Source of the DNA: a bacterium | Lineage (GTDB): Bacteria; JAJVIF01; JAGGVT01 | Direction of reading: 5' to 3' | Length of the DNA stretch: 5,675 nucleotides | NCBI GenBank assembly: GCA_021157815.1 | Contig: JAGGVT010000001.1 | Location: 1 to 5,675 of the forward strand | Shown here: in pieces, positions 1 through 5,205 of the stretch | How positions within the stretch are numbered: the first letter of the stretch is position 1 | Layout: each line of letters opens with the position of its first letter | Position numbers and translations under genes: made by a program | The notes under the pieces: generated by a model | The model's database searches: none | What the model saw: only the letters and a program-made list of their open reading frames with translations | What the model was told of the DNA's origin: nothing

Positions 1-8
1 CCCACCGT

Positions 9-122
9 AAAAAAAGGGGACAGTCCACATGAGACTTCAAATCAGATGTTATCAATATATTATGCTGAAACCCCTTATTTATACTGTGTTTATTCACTTT
101 GTTGGGACAGTCCCCTTTTTTT
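9..122 (-). repeat. 112-bp TIR element, copy A (inverted)
   Basis: This is the first of three copies of a short element, reading on the minus strand relative to copies B and C. On the minus strand it begins with an A-run, GGGGACTGTCCC and AACAAAGTGAATAA, and ends in GTGGACTGTCCCC plus a T-run. The two ends are inverted repeats of each other over about 17 bp with one mismatch. Aligned by hand with copy B, it has the same 112-bp core length with about 16 substitutions and no gaps, clustered in the interior. It has no coding capacity. By structure it is a REP- or MITE-like non-autonomous element; such palindromes are often mobilised by IS200-like (RAYT) transposases, but none is present here, so that link is inference. 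Confidence 0.85.
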
Positions 123-260
123 ACTCAATCCAAACTCAACCCACACGATTTATTGAAGACTCTCTTAATTATATACACACACACACTAATGCGCAAGTGG
201 TTTTCGCAAATTCTGCTCAAGTTGTCTGACATCAATGTTTTGACAAATTCCACCTCCACT

Positions 261-369
261 ATTTTACCGAAAAACTTACTTTTTCTATTCCTTAATATAC
301 CCTCTTCATTTTTAACAACTTAATTCGGATATTATTCTGGTGGGAAATATTTCCCAGTATTTTTATCAA
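261..369 (+). repeat. degenerate direct repeat, copy 1
   Basis: This copy opens with ATTTTACCGAAAA (261-) and later carries GGATATTATTCTG (327-339), closing near TATCAA (364-369). The same blocks in the same order recur in copy 2 at 441, 505-517 and 534-539. Offsets between matching blocks are 180, 178 and 170 bases, so the copies differ by small indels. Between the exact blocks the similarity is patchy (shared CTTAA and CCT-TTCA-TTT stretches). This looks like an old tandem-type duplication of about 100 bp. Confidence 0.6.
341..356. promoter_or_regulatory. perfect 16-bp palindrome, possible operator
   Basis: TGGGAAATATTTCCCA equals its own reverse complement over all 16 bases. Uninterrupted palindromes with an AT-rich centre and GGGA/TCCC arms are typical of sites bound by dimeric regulators. 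It lies about 300 bases upstream of the nearest start codon and right after the conserved GGATATTATTCTG block of direct repeat copy 1; the matching place in copy 2 is not palindromic. Regulatory function is inference. Confidence 0.35.
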
Positions 370-413
370 GGAGTCCGACACCCTACATTAGGACACTCAA
401 GGTGTCGGACACC
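370..413. repeat. REP-like inverted repeat (GTGTCGGACACC type)
   Basis: GGAGTCCGACACC (370-382) and GGTGTCGGACACC (401-413) are inverted repeats matching at 12 of 13 positions, with an 18-base spacer. The right arm is itself a small palindrome (GGTGTC-G-GACACC). This resembles the GTGTC-GACACC repeats common in intergenic DNA of many environmental genomes, and it differs from the other two palindromic families in this window. It sits between the two direct repeats. Confidence 0.6.
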
Positions 414-440
414 AACTTATTGCCCATTTTGATCCTTCTG

Positions 441-539
441 ATTTTACCGAAAACATACCTCAACTCCAACCTTAAACTATCCTTCACTTTCAGATGCCTT
501 AACTGGATATTATTCTGATAAGGTAAATTTCACTATCAA
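441..539 (+). repeat. degenerate direct repeat, copy 2
   Basis: This is the partner of 261-369. It opens with ATTTTACCGAAAA, carries CTTAACTGGATATTATTCTG at 498-517 and ends near TATCAA at 534-539. It is about 10 bases shorter than copy 1, mainly because the region matching the 341-356 palindrome is reduced. It ends about 120 bases before the start codon at 659. Confidence 0.6.
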
Positions 540-567
540 AACTGATTGCATATTGAGCGAAAGCAGC

Positions 568-641
568 GTTTCAGGTGTCAGATATTATTAAGCATGGTAA
601 AATACCAATGGATAATATGATCTATTAGACGCATCTGAAAC
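568..641 (+). promoter_or_regulatory. leader inverted repeats before the GH123-like gene
   Basis: GTTTCAGGTG (568-577) can pair along its whole length with CATCTGAAAC (632-641) if one G-U pair is allowed. Inside the 54-base loop lies a second small hairpin, TGGTA (595-599) with TACCA (603-607). If transcribed, this would fold just upstream of the Shine-Dalgarno-like GGCGAGG at 645-651. A role in translation control or mRNA stability is possible, but nothing beyond the pairing supports it. Confidence 0.3.
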
Positions 642-658
642 ACAGGCGAGGCTTTTAT

Positions 659-2368
659 ATGGCATTATTACGGACATTGGCAGCAATATTATTCGTTCCT
701 TTCCTATTCGCGGGAGCTTGCGGTAAATCAACGCCTCCCGTTGACCCGCCCGTTAAACCGGAACCAAAGGTTTATGAGGTCAGAGCGACCAATTCAATGG
801 TCAAGATTTTGCCCATATTCGACCTTCTTGACTTTGAGTCAACTTTTCTTGTTGAGGCTGCTCGCGGTGAAGACGAACCATTTCAGGTTGTTCCTGTTCT
901 GATTGGCGGTACAAAGGACATTCAGGATGTTTTCGCCTATTCATCCGACCTTATGATGGGGGATAACGTTATTTCAAAAGACAACATTTCGCTTTATAAG
1001 GAACACTACGTTTTAATCACCGAGCCAAGCGATGCCGGCGGGGATGTCGGACTCTGGCCCGATGCTCTTGCGCCGCTGACAACTCCTTTCGATGTTGTCT
1101 ATAATCTCCCTTCTCCTTTATGGGTTGATATTCATATTCCGGATGACGCCGTTGCGGGAGTGTATTCCGGTACGATAGAATTCGAATCCTCCGACGCCGG
1201 TAACTTCTCCTTCGAATATTCCCTGGAAGTCTGGGATATTACAATGCCCAAAAGACTCTATTTAAAAGCGAATTTCGGTCTTGACCAGGAGGATATTGAA
1301 TGGGCGCATGGGATGGATGAGAACGGTCTCAGTACGCCTGAGGGAATTGAGATTGCGAGAAACTACGCGCATTTTATGGCTAAAAGATATATTTCGGTGC
1401 ATGGAGTTCCTATTATGAAACCGGAACACATGCTGAAAGCTGACAAGAGAAGTTTCTTTATTGATTTCACCAGAATGGAAGAGGATATTGTTACTTTCCT
1501 CGATGGTTACGACCTTCCATGTTTTTATTTCCCTCTGACTCGCTTTGATTTATATCCCGATGGTTTTATTGGCAATAATGATGCGTTGTTTGAACCTGAT
1601 TTCAACGCTCGATTCCTTGATTATGTCAATCAGGTATCCGAGTATCTCGATAAGCGCGGATATCTGGACCGCGCGTTTGTTCTGTTTGTGGATGAGCCAT
1701 ACACCGTGCAGCATTATGAGATGATTATTGATTCGTCCAACCTTCTAAGGCAAGCGAATCTTTATCCCAAATTGATGGTTACCGAACAGCCGGCTCCGCA
1801 GGGAGCGTCATTCCCTCCGCTTTTTGATTATGTTGATATCTTCACCATGAATATAAGGGTTTTTTGCTGGGCTTCTGAGGAGGATGCCAGAGCAGGCGCT
1901 GAAAATAACGAGGAATGGATTTACTCAAATACGAGTGTTCATCCCTATCCAAGCTATTCCATCGACAAGCAGGGCGTGCAGCCAAGATTGTTTGTCTGGT
2001 TCGCTTACCAGCATGGATTTAAAGGAATATTCTACAGCTCGGCAAATGACTGGTCGAAAACCAATCCTTATGAGAATGCTCTTACTTTCGGTCACGGAAT
2101 GGGCAACGGATGCAACAATATGCTGTATCCCGGATTTTTGTGCAATCAGTACACCGGACAGGACAATGTCGATGGTCCTCTCACTTCCATGAGGTTGGAA
2201 CATACACGTGATGGCCTTGAGGACGCGCAACTCCTATATATGCTTGGGCAGGGCGAACCTGTTGAATCAGCGAATGTACTGATACCAAGTTGGGAGGAAT
2301 ATTGTACGGACCCGGAGGAGTTACTTGCCAAGAGACGGGAAATCGCAAACATGATAATGGGAGAATAA
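659..2368 (+). CDS. lipoprotein, GH123/DUF4091-like putative glycoside hydrolase
   Basis: This 569-residue protein is a probable surface-anchored glycan hydrolase. It starts with a lipoprotein signal peptide: Arg5, a hydrophobic stretch to residue 20, and a cysteine at 21 after Ala-Gly-Ala. Residues 22-40 are a Pro/Lys-rich linker. Residues about 40-195 look like a beta-sandwich, with the pattern PLWVDIHIPDDAVAGVYSG that precedes the catalytic domain in this family. A barrel-like region starts near Trp192 and Pro197. An Asp-Glu pair (D345-E346 in LFVDEP) fits the adjacent Asp/Glu used in GH123 for substrate-assisted catalysis. The C-terminal RLEHTRDGLEDAQLLYMLG (512-530) is the characteristic ending of DUF4091 domains. 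Known GH123 enzymes remove beta-linked N-acetylgalactosamine, but the substrate here is not shown by sequence. The 659 start is supported by GGCGAGG at 645-651, seven bases upstream. The stop codon abuts a tandem repeat. Confidence 0.8.
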   Translation: MALLRTLAAILFVPFLFAGACGKSTPPVDPPVKPEPKVYEVRATNSMVKILPIFDLLDFESTFLVEAARGEDEPFQVVPVLIGGTKDIQDVFAYSSDLMMGDNVISKDNISLYKEHYVLITEPSDAGGDVGLWPDALAPLTTPFDVVYNLPSPLWVDIHIPDDAVAGVYSGTIEFESSDAGNFSFEYSLEVWDITMPKRLYLKANFGLDQEDIEWAHGMDENGLSTPEGIEIARNYAHFMAKRYISVHGVPIMKPEHMLKADKRSFFIDFTRMEEDIVTFLDGYDLPCFYFPLTRFDLYPDGFIGNNDALFEPDFNARFLDYVNQVSEYLDKRGYLDRAFVLFVDEPYTVQHYEMIIDSSNLLRQANLYPKLMVTEQPAPQGASFPPLFDYVDIFTMNIRVFCWASEEDARAGAENNEEWIYSNTSVHPYPSYSIDKQGVQPRLFVWFAYQHGFKGIFYSSANDWSKTNPYENALTFGHGMGNGCNNMLYPGFLCNQYTGQDNVDGPLTSMRLEHTRDGLEDAQLLYMLGQGEPVESANVLIPSWEEYCTDPEELLAKRREIANMIMGE

Positions 2369-2545
2369 GTTAGCAGGTTAGCAGGTTAGCAGGTTAGCAG
2401 GTTAGTAAGTTGGCAGGTTAGTAAGTTGGCAGGTTAGTAAGTTAGCAGGTTAGTAAGTTGGCAGGTTAGTAAGTTAGCAGGTTAGTAAGTTAGCAGGTTA
2501 GTAGGTTAGTAAGTTAGTAAGTTTAGCAAGTCAGCAGGTTGGAGC
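2369..2545 (+). repeat. 8-bp tandem repeat array with 16-bp higher-order period
   Basis: From 2369 to 2520 there are 19 uninterrupted 8-bp units of the form GTTAGYAR or GTTGGCAG. The order is four GTTAGCAG, then six pairs of GTTAGTAA followed by GTTAGCAG or GTTGGCAG (a 16-bp super-unit, 2401-2496), then GTTAGTAG and two GTTAGTAA. Degenerate units, including one of 9 bp, continue to about 2545, where copy B of the 112-bp element begins. The array starts on the base after the stop codon of the GH123-like gene. Units contain in-frame TAA and TAG in several phases, so it is non-coding. The + strand is strongly C-poor. Confidence 0.95.
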
Positions 2546-2657
2546 AAAAAAGGGGACTGTCCCAACAAAGTGAATAAGTGCTGTATAAATGAGGATTTAC
2601 AGCATAGTATATTGGTAACTACAGATTTGAAGCCTGTTGTGGACTGTCCCCTTTTTT
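2546..2657 (+). repeat. 112-bp TIR element, copy B
   Basis: This forward copy starts AAAAAAGGGGACTGTCCC and ends GGACTGTCCCCTTTTTT. The ends pair over about 17 bp with one mismatch, and the match resumes after a one-base gap at CAACA. An internal hairpin, TGCTGTA (2579-2585) with TACAGCA (2598-2604), is perfect over 7 bp here but weaker in copies A and C. Transcription through the element would give a stem followed by U6, so it may end transcription of the upstream gene. It also contains an ATG (2570) in frame with the next gene, which extends that reading frame artificially. Confidence 0.88.
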
Positions 2658-2695
2658 GCGTATGCAGCAGAATAATCACAGGTGATGAGGAAATA

Positions 2696-3883
2696 ATGAA
2701 ATATAATAGAAATGCAATACTGATGATATTAATAAGCAGCATGGCAGTATTTATGGTGTCATGCGGATCAGGTAACCCATCAACTCCCGGTGGAGGTGCA
2801 CCGAGTAAACTGTTTCACAGATGCCTTGGTGTCTGGAAAGTGGAATTCGATATTGAGCATCATCAGATAGATGTTATCAAACAGACTAATCAGAACTATC
2901 CTGTTGATTCCTGGTTGCCAGCGCCCCAATTCAAATACATTGATTTCAATTTCGAGACCAATATCATTGATGTCAATGTGGTGGTTGAAAACTCATTTGA
3001 AACGGATGCGCATGACCCGCGAATGATTTTCTACACCGATGGCTCAAATAATATGGTGCAGGATTATGACCATTTAACAGCTTTGTACGACATTCCCGGC
3101 GGCGAAGTGCTCAACCCGTTCAAGTATTTCTGCAAGGATGAACCGAGCAGGATTTTTAAAAGCAAATCGGTTTACACGGAGAATATGCAGATTCTGCTGC
3201 CTGATGTCGAACCGATTCCGGAAATGCTGATTGGATTTGAAGCATCCCAGGGTCAGCATTGCGTTGAACCTTATGCCTTCGCTAATTTCAAGTCGGGATT
3301 TGTGTATCCTCAGAAGGGTTCAAGTGGCTTTTATGAAATCGATGTTTACGACTGGCAGAATAATGTTAATAACGTAGCAGTTTATTGCCCTGAAATTACG
3401 GGTCGATCATATGAGAGCTTTACGAATACCATCGAGAACACCTGGTCAGTTAACCTTATCAATTACAACGAGGCTCCGGCAGGTGAGTATCAGGCAATAA
3501 TAATGGCCGGATCAGATGATGCAGGCCTTCTGGTTCTGGCGGAAATGGTGACAATCACAATTCATCAGGACCTTGTCCCGCCAAGATGGGTAGCAACGGA
3601 AGGGCTTGTAAACGCGACAGCTGGAAATGGAATTGTCAATCTTTACTGGGGTATGGCGACCGATTACGAAAGCCCCCAGCCAATCAGATATCTTGTCTAT
3701 GTGGATCAGGACGATTATCCCTGGGATCAGGAACCTATTGAAAGAAACTGGCACGACCCGTATACAGTCACCGGCCTGACAAACGGAATCACATACTACT
3801 TCGGCGTAAGATGCCGCGACACAGCCGACCCGCCTAACATAGACACAAACACAGTTGTCCTGGCACAAACCCCGAAGGAGTAA
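2696..3883 (+). CDS. lipoprotein with C-terminal fibronectin type III domain
   Basis: The function of this 395-residue protein is unknown. I chose the 2696 start because it follows GAGGA (2687-2691) at a short spacing and opens a clean lipoprotein signal: Lys2, Arg5, a hydrophobic core, then Met-Val-Ser-Cys with the lipidated cysteine at 23. The frame is open back to an ATG at 2570, but those 42 codons come from copy B and would bury the signal peptide. After a Gly/Pro/Ser linker (24-35), the N-terminal part is beta-rich and contains DVNVVVENSF and a DPR motif at 107-109, shared with the lipoprotein at 5206. Residues about 295-395 form a fibronectin type III domain, with the typical YLVYVD, TVTGLTNGITYYFGVR and closing beta-strand patterns. 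Such domains mediate binding or spacing in extracellular proteins, so a surface adhesion or structural role is plausible. The gene is bracketed by copies B and C. Confidence 0.85.
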   Translation: MKYNRNAILMILISSMAVFMVSCGSGNPSTPGGGAPSKLFHRCLGVWKVEFDIEHHQIDVIKQTNQNYPVDSWLPAPQFKYIDFNFETNIIDVNVVVENSFETDAHDPRMIFYTDGSNNMVQDYDHLTALYDIPGGEVLNPFKYFCKDEPSRIFKSKSVYTENMQILLPDVEPIPEMLIGFEASQGQHCVEPYAFANFKSGFVYPQKGSSGFYEIDVYDWQNNVNNVAVYCPEITGRSYESFTNTIENTWSVNLINYNEAPAGEYQAIIMAGSDDAGLLVLAEMVTITIHQDLVPPRWVATEGLVNATAGNGIVNLYWGMATDYESPQPIRYLVYVDQDDYPWDQEPIERNWHDPYTVTGLTNGITYYFGVRCRDTADPPNIDTNTVVLAQTPKE

Positions 3884-3929
3884 ATCTGGATATGATAAAA
3901 AATAACTGAGAATATTCGACAATGGTAGT

Positions 3930-4057
3930 AAAAAGGGGAATGTCCCAACAAAGTGAATAAACACCGTATAAATAAGGGTTTACAGCATAGTATATTGATA
4001 ACGTCAGGATTGAAGCCTTATGTGGACGTACCCCATGATTGGGGAATGCCCCTTTTT
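3930..4057 (+). repeat. 112-bp TIR element, copy C with 16-bp enlargement
   Basis: This copy has the same orientation as copy B and strong identity through AACAAAGTGAATAA, GTATAAATAAGGGTTTACAG and TATATTGATAAC. The left end is AAAAAGGGGAATGTCCC. The right end departs from the others: between GTGGAC and the terminal CCCCTTTTT there are about 16 extra bases that form CCCCA-TGAT-TGGGG (4031-4044). The terminal repeat GGGGAATG matches the altered left end GGGGAATG rather than GGGGACTG, so both ends seem to have changed together. It begins about 46 bases after the FN3 lipoprotein stop codon. Confidence 0.85.
4041..4057 (+). terminator. possible intrinsic terminator in the right end of copy C
   Basis: GGGG (4041-4044), a four-base loop AATG, CCCC (4049-4052) and five T residues resemble a short Rho-independent terminator. 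The stem has only four GC pairs and competes with the adjacent CCCCA/TGGGG hairpin and with the long-range pairing of the element ends. It could terminate transcripts from the FN3 lipoprotein gene about 160 bases upstream. Confidence 0.3.
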
Positions 4058-4399
4058 CCGGATAGAACGATTCGATATTCACTTTCAATTCATGTCTGAT
4101 AAATATCAACAAGCCGGTATATTCTCTATTAATCAGCAATACGGTTATTGGTCTCTAACTTAACCGGCCACTAATGAAAAAAAACATGAATCAATTCTGC
4201 AACGTTCGCAGGCATTCCGGGGTTCCGCATAGATAACCACTTTCCCGGCATGCCTGATTTACCCAATAGGCAATTGTTACTTTTGTCCGGGACGGCATGA
4301 CCGGGTTACAGTGGAAATAACCTTTTTCAACAGTCCCTATTAATACACGATTATCAGATGATGAAGAAAATCACGGGGACAAAAACTCGGATATAGGCA
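4058..4399. other. intergenic stretch without a recognisable gene
   Basis: I see no supportable gene here; the frames are broken by stops and none resembles the N-terminal DEDD domain that should precede the IS110 fragment downstream. Two features stand out. One is an imperfect hairpin at 4209-4256. The other is CTTTTTCAACAG at 4322-4333, identical to 12 bases of the terminal repeat of the MITE-like element at 4957-5063 and possibly an orphan end of the same family. Confidence 0.5.
4209..4256. repeat. imperfect REP-like hairpin
   Basis: CAGGCATTCCGGG (4209-4221) pairs with CCCGGCATGCCTG (4244-4256) at 12 of 13 positions, with a 22-base loop. No T-run follows, so it is not a terminator. It resembles the GC-rich palindromes of REP families, but only one copy is visible here. 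Confidence 0.4.
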
Positions 4400-4798
4400 A
4401 TGTGCCGTCGGAACGTGATTCCCGCTCGCGGCGTGTCTGTTTACCGCAGCGTGAATCGTCCGAATGTTCTGGCGCAGTTGCCGAATCCCTTTTTGCACTG
4501 GCAGATGTCAATCTTGTATCGGGAATATGACATGCTTCGAACGGAGCGAGTCGCGGTTCACAGGCTGATGAGACGCATCTGCCATGATATGCCTGAGGTG
4601 CAGTGTCTGACAAGCATTCCCGGGATTGGTTGTCTGATTGCGCACATACTGGTTGGATGGATTGTACATCCTGATCGATTCGCTTCCCGCAGCAAACTGC
4701 CTTTATTATTCATGGCGTTGAGGAACAGAAGCTCCAACAGATGTATTGCCTTGTATTACAGGCTCGAATTACCAATACGAGATTTAGGCCCGGAATGA
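4400..4798 (+). pseudogene. IS110-family transposase remnant (Transposase_20 region)
   Basis: The open frame of 132 codons matches the C-terminal half of IS110/IS116/IS902-type transposases. The key stretch is a helical region (LPNPFLHWQMSILYREYDML) followed by VQCLTSIPGIGCLIAHILVG, where PGIG is the helix-hairpin-helix-like signature of the Transposase_20 domain. Then come HPDRFASRSKL and a RSSN segment, which fit the conserved -RF-S-KL- and -RSS- blocks. IS110 transposases are usually about 300-400 residues with an N-terminal DEDD catalytic domain. That domain is absent here, with a stop just upstream at 4394-4396. The conserved Gly-Asn segment and C-terminus beyond RSSN are not recognisable either. 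The ATG at 4400 is simply the first in the frame and need not be a real start. The fragment is almost certainly non-functional. The following 4799-4956 shows nothing I recognise. Confidence 0.65.
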
Positions 4799-4956
4799 TA
4801 CGCAGGCGGTGTGAAACAGGCAACAATCATTCAATGATAATTGTGTGTAGTTCCCCTGTCTTTCAAGGTTGTATTATGCTCCTGCAAAATCATAGAATTC
4901 GTAGGGTTGGGAGAAGTTTGCCTATTGCTTTTGCCCTTTACAGATGTGGGTGAAAC

Positions 4957-5063
4957 GTGGCTGTTGAAAAAGCCCTATTTATCACATACCGTAGGGGCGA
5001 ACCTTGTGTTCGCCCCTACGATTGATTAATTGTTTTTATAAATCAGGCTTTTTCAACAGCTAC
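4957..5063. mobile_element. MITE-like element with TTGAAAAAGCC terminal inverted repeats
   Basis: GCTGTTGAAAAAGCC (4960-4974) and GGCTTTTTCAACAGC (5046-5060) are perfect 15-bp inverted repeats. Pairing continues outward to 4957 and 5063 with one mismatch, and weakly inward (ATTTAT on both sides). The total length of about 107 bp and lack of coding sequence fit a miniature inverted-repeat element. Ends with TGTTGAAAAAG are seen in several insertion sequence families, but I cannot assign one, and no clear target duplication flanks it. A separate hairpin is nested in the middle. Confidence 0.75.
4990..5020. repeat. REP hairpin (GTAGGGGCGAAC type)
   Basis: CGTAGGGGCGAAC (4990-5002) and GTTCGCCCCTACG (5008-5020) form a perfect 13-bp stem with a CTTGT loop. 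GTAGGGGCGA-C-TTGTG-TCGCCC palindromes are, to my knowledge, a very common intergenic repeat in environmental bacterial genomes, often thought to spread through RAYT-type transposases. Here the hairpin lies entirely inside the MITE-like element. No T-tract follows, so it is not a standard terminator. Confidence 0.8.
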
Positions 5064-5115
5064 AAGCCGGCCGCGTTCCCAGAGGTTTTTGTTGATTTTA
5101 GTAATCTAAAAACAC

Positions 5116-5173
5116 TTGATAAACACCTGTAATAGTTATAATATTGACATGTTGCTTTTAGCCCATTTATTTT
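5116..5173 (+). promoter_or_regulatory. candidate sigma-70 promoters for the 5206 lipoprotein
   Basis: Two overlapping possibilities are visible. TTGATA (5116-5121) is followed after 15 bases by a perfect TATAAT (5137-5142). Directly downstream, a perfect TTGACA (5144-5149) is followed after 18 bases by a weaker TATTTT (5168-5173). Either would place the transcript start before the ribosome binding site AAGAGG (5191-5196). The first has the better -10 but short spacing; the second has the better -35 but a poor -10. Confidence 0.45.
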
Positions 5174-5205
5174 TTCATGGTAAGATATTTAAGAGGTTTA
5201 CTTAA

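Larger units (their letters stand above)
123..658. other. long AT-rich non-coding leader upstream of the GH123-like gene
   Basis: No convincing gene lies here; open frames are short, lack ribosome binding sites and have no recognisable product. The stretch holds an AC-dinucleotide run near 174-187, two degenerate direct repeats, a perfect 16-bp palindrome, a REP-like inverted repeat, and small hairpins just before the 659 start codon. I could not identify a convincing sigma-70 promoter: TTGACA at 240-245 has no good -10 partner and lies about 400 bases from the gene. Confidence 0.6.

Noticed and set aside
240-269. Promoter with TTGACA at 240-245
   Set aside because: No acceptable -10 box lies 16-18 bases downstream, and no gene follows for about 400 bases.
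29-323. Two overlapping + strand frames of 66 and 74 codons
   Set aside because: They start inside or at the edge of repeat copy A, run through an AC-dinucleotide tract, lack ribosome binding sites and resemble nothing.
2369-2545. CRISPR array
   Set aside because: The units are contiguous 8-mers with no spacers, and no cas genes are present.
2637-2676. Promoter for the FN3 lipoprotein within or just after copy B
   Set aside because: AATAAT at 2671-2676 is a fair -10, but nothing like a -35 lies at the right distance and the leader would be very short.
3512-3964. Minus-strand open frame of 150 codons opposite the FN3 lipoprotein gene
   Set aside because: It is antisense to a well-supported coding region, has no recognisable domain, and its start lies in repeat copy C.
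3834-4139. Minus-strand open frame of 101 codons across copy C
   Set aside because: It reads through the non-coding repeat element and the end of the neighbouring gene; composition and lack of motifs suggest a chance frame.
4371-4613. Minus-strand frame of 80 codons
   Set aside because: It is a shadow of the IS110 transposase remnant on the + strand.
4741-5029. Small + strand frames of 70 and 62 codons downstream of the IS110 remnant
   Set aside because: They overlap each other in different frames, run into the MITE-like element, and have no ribosome binding site or recognisable product.
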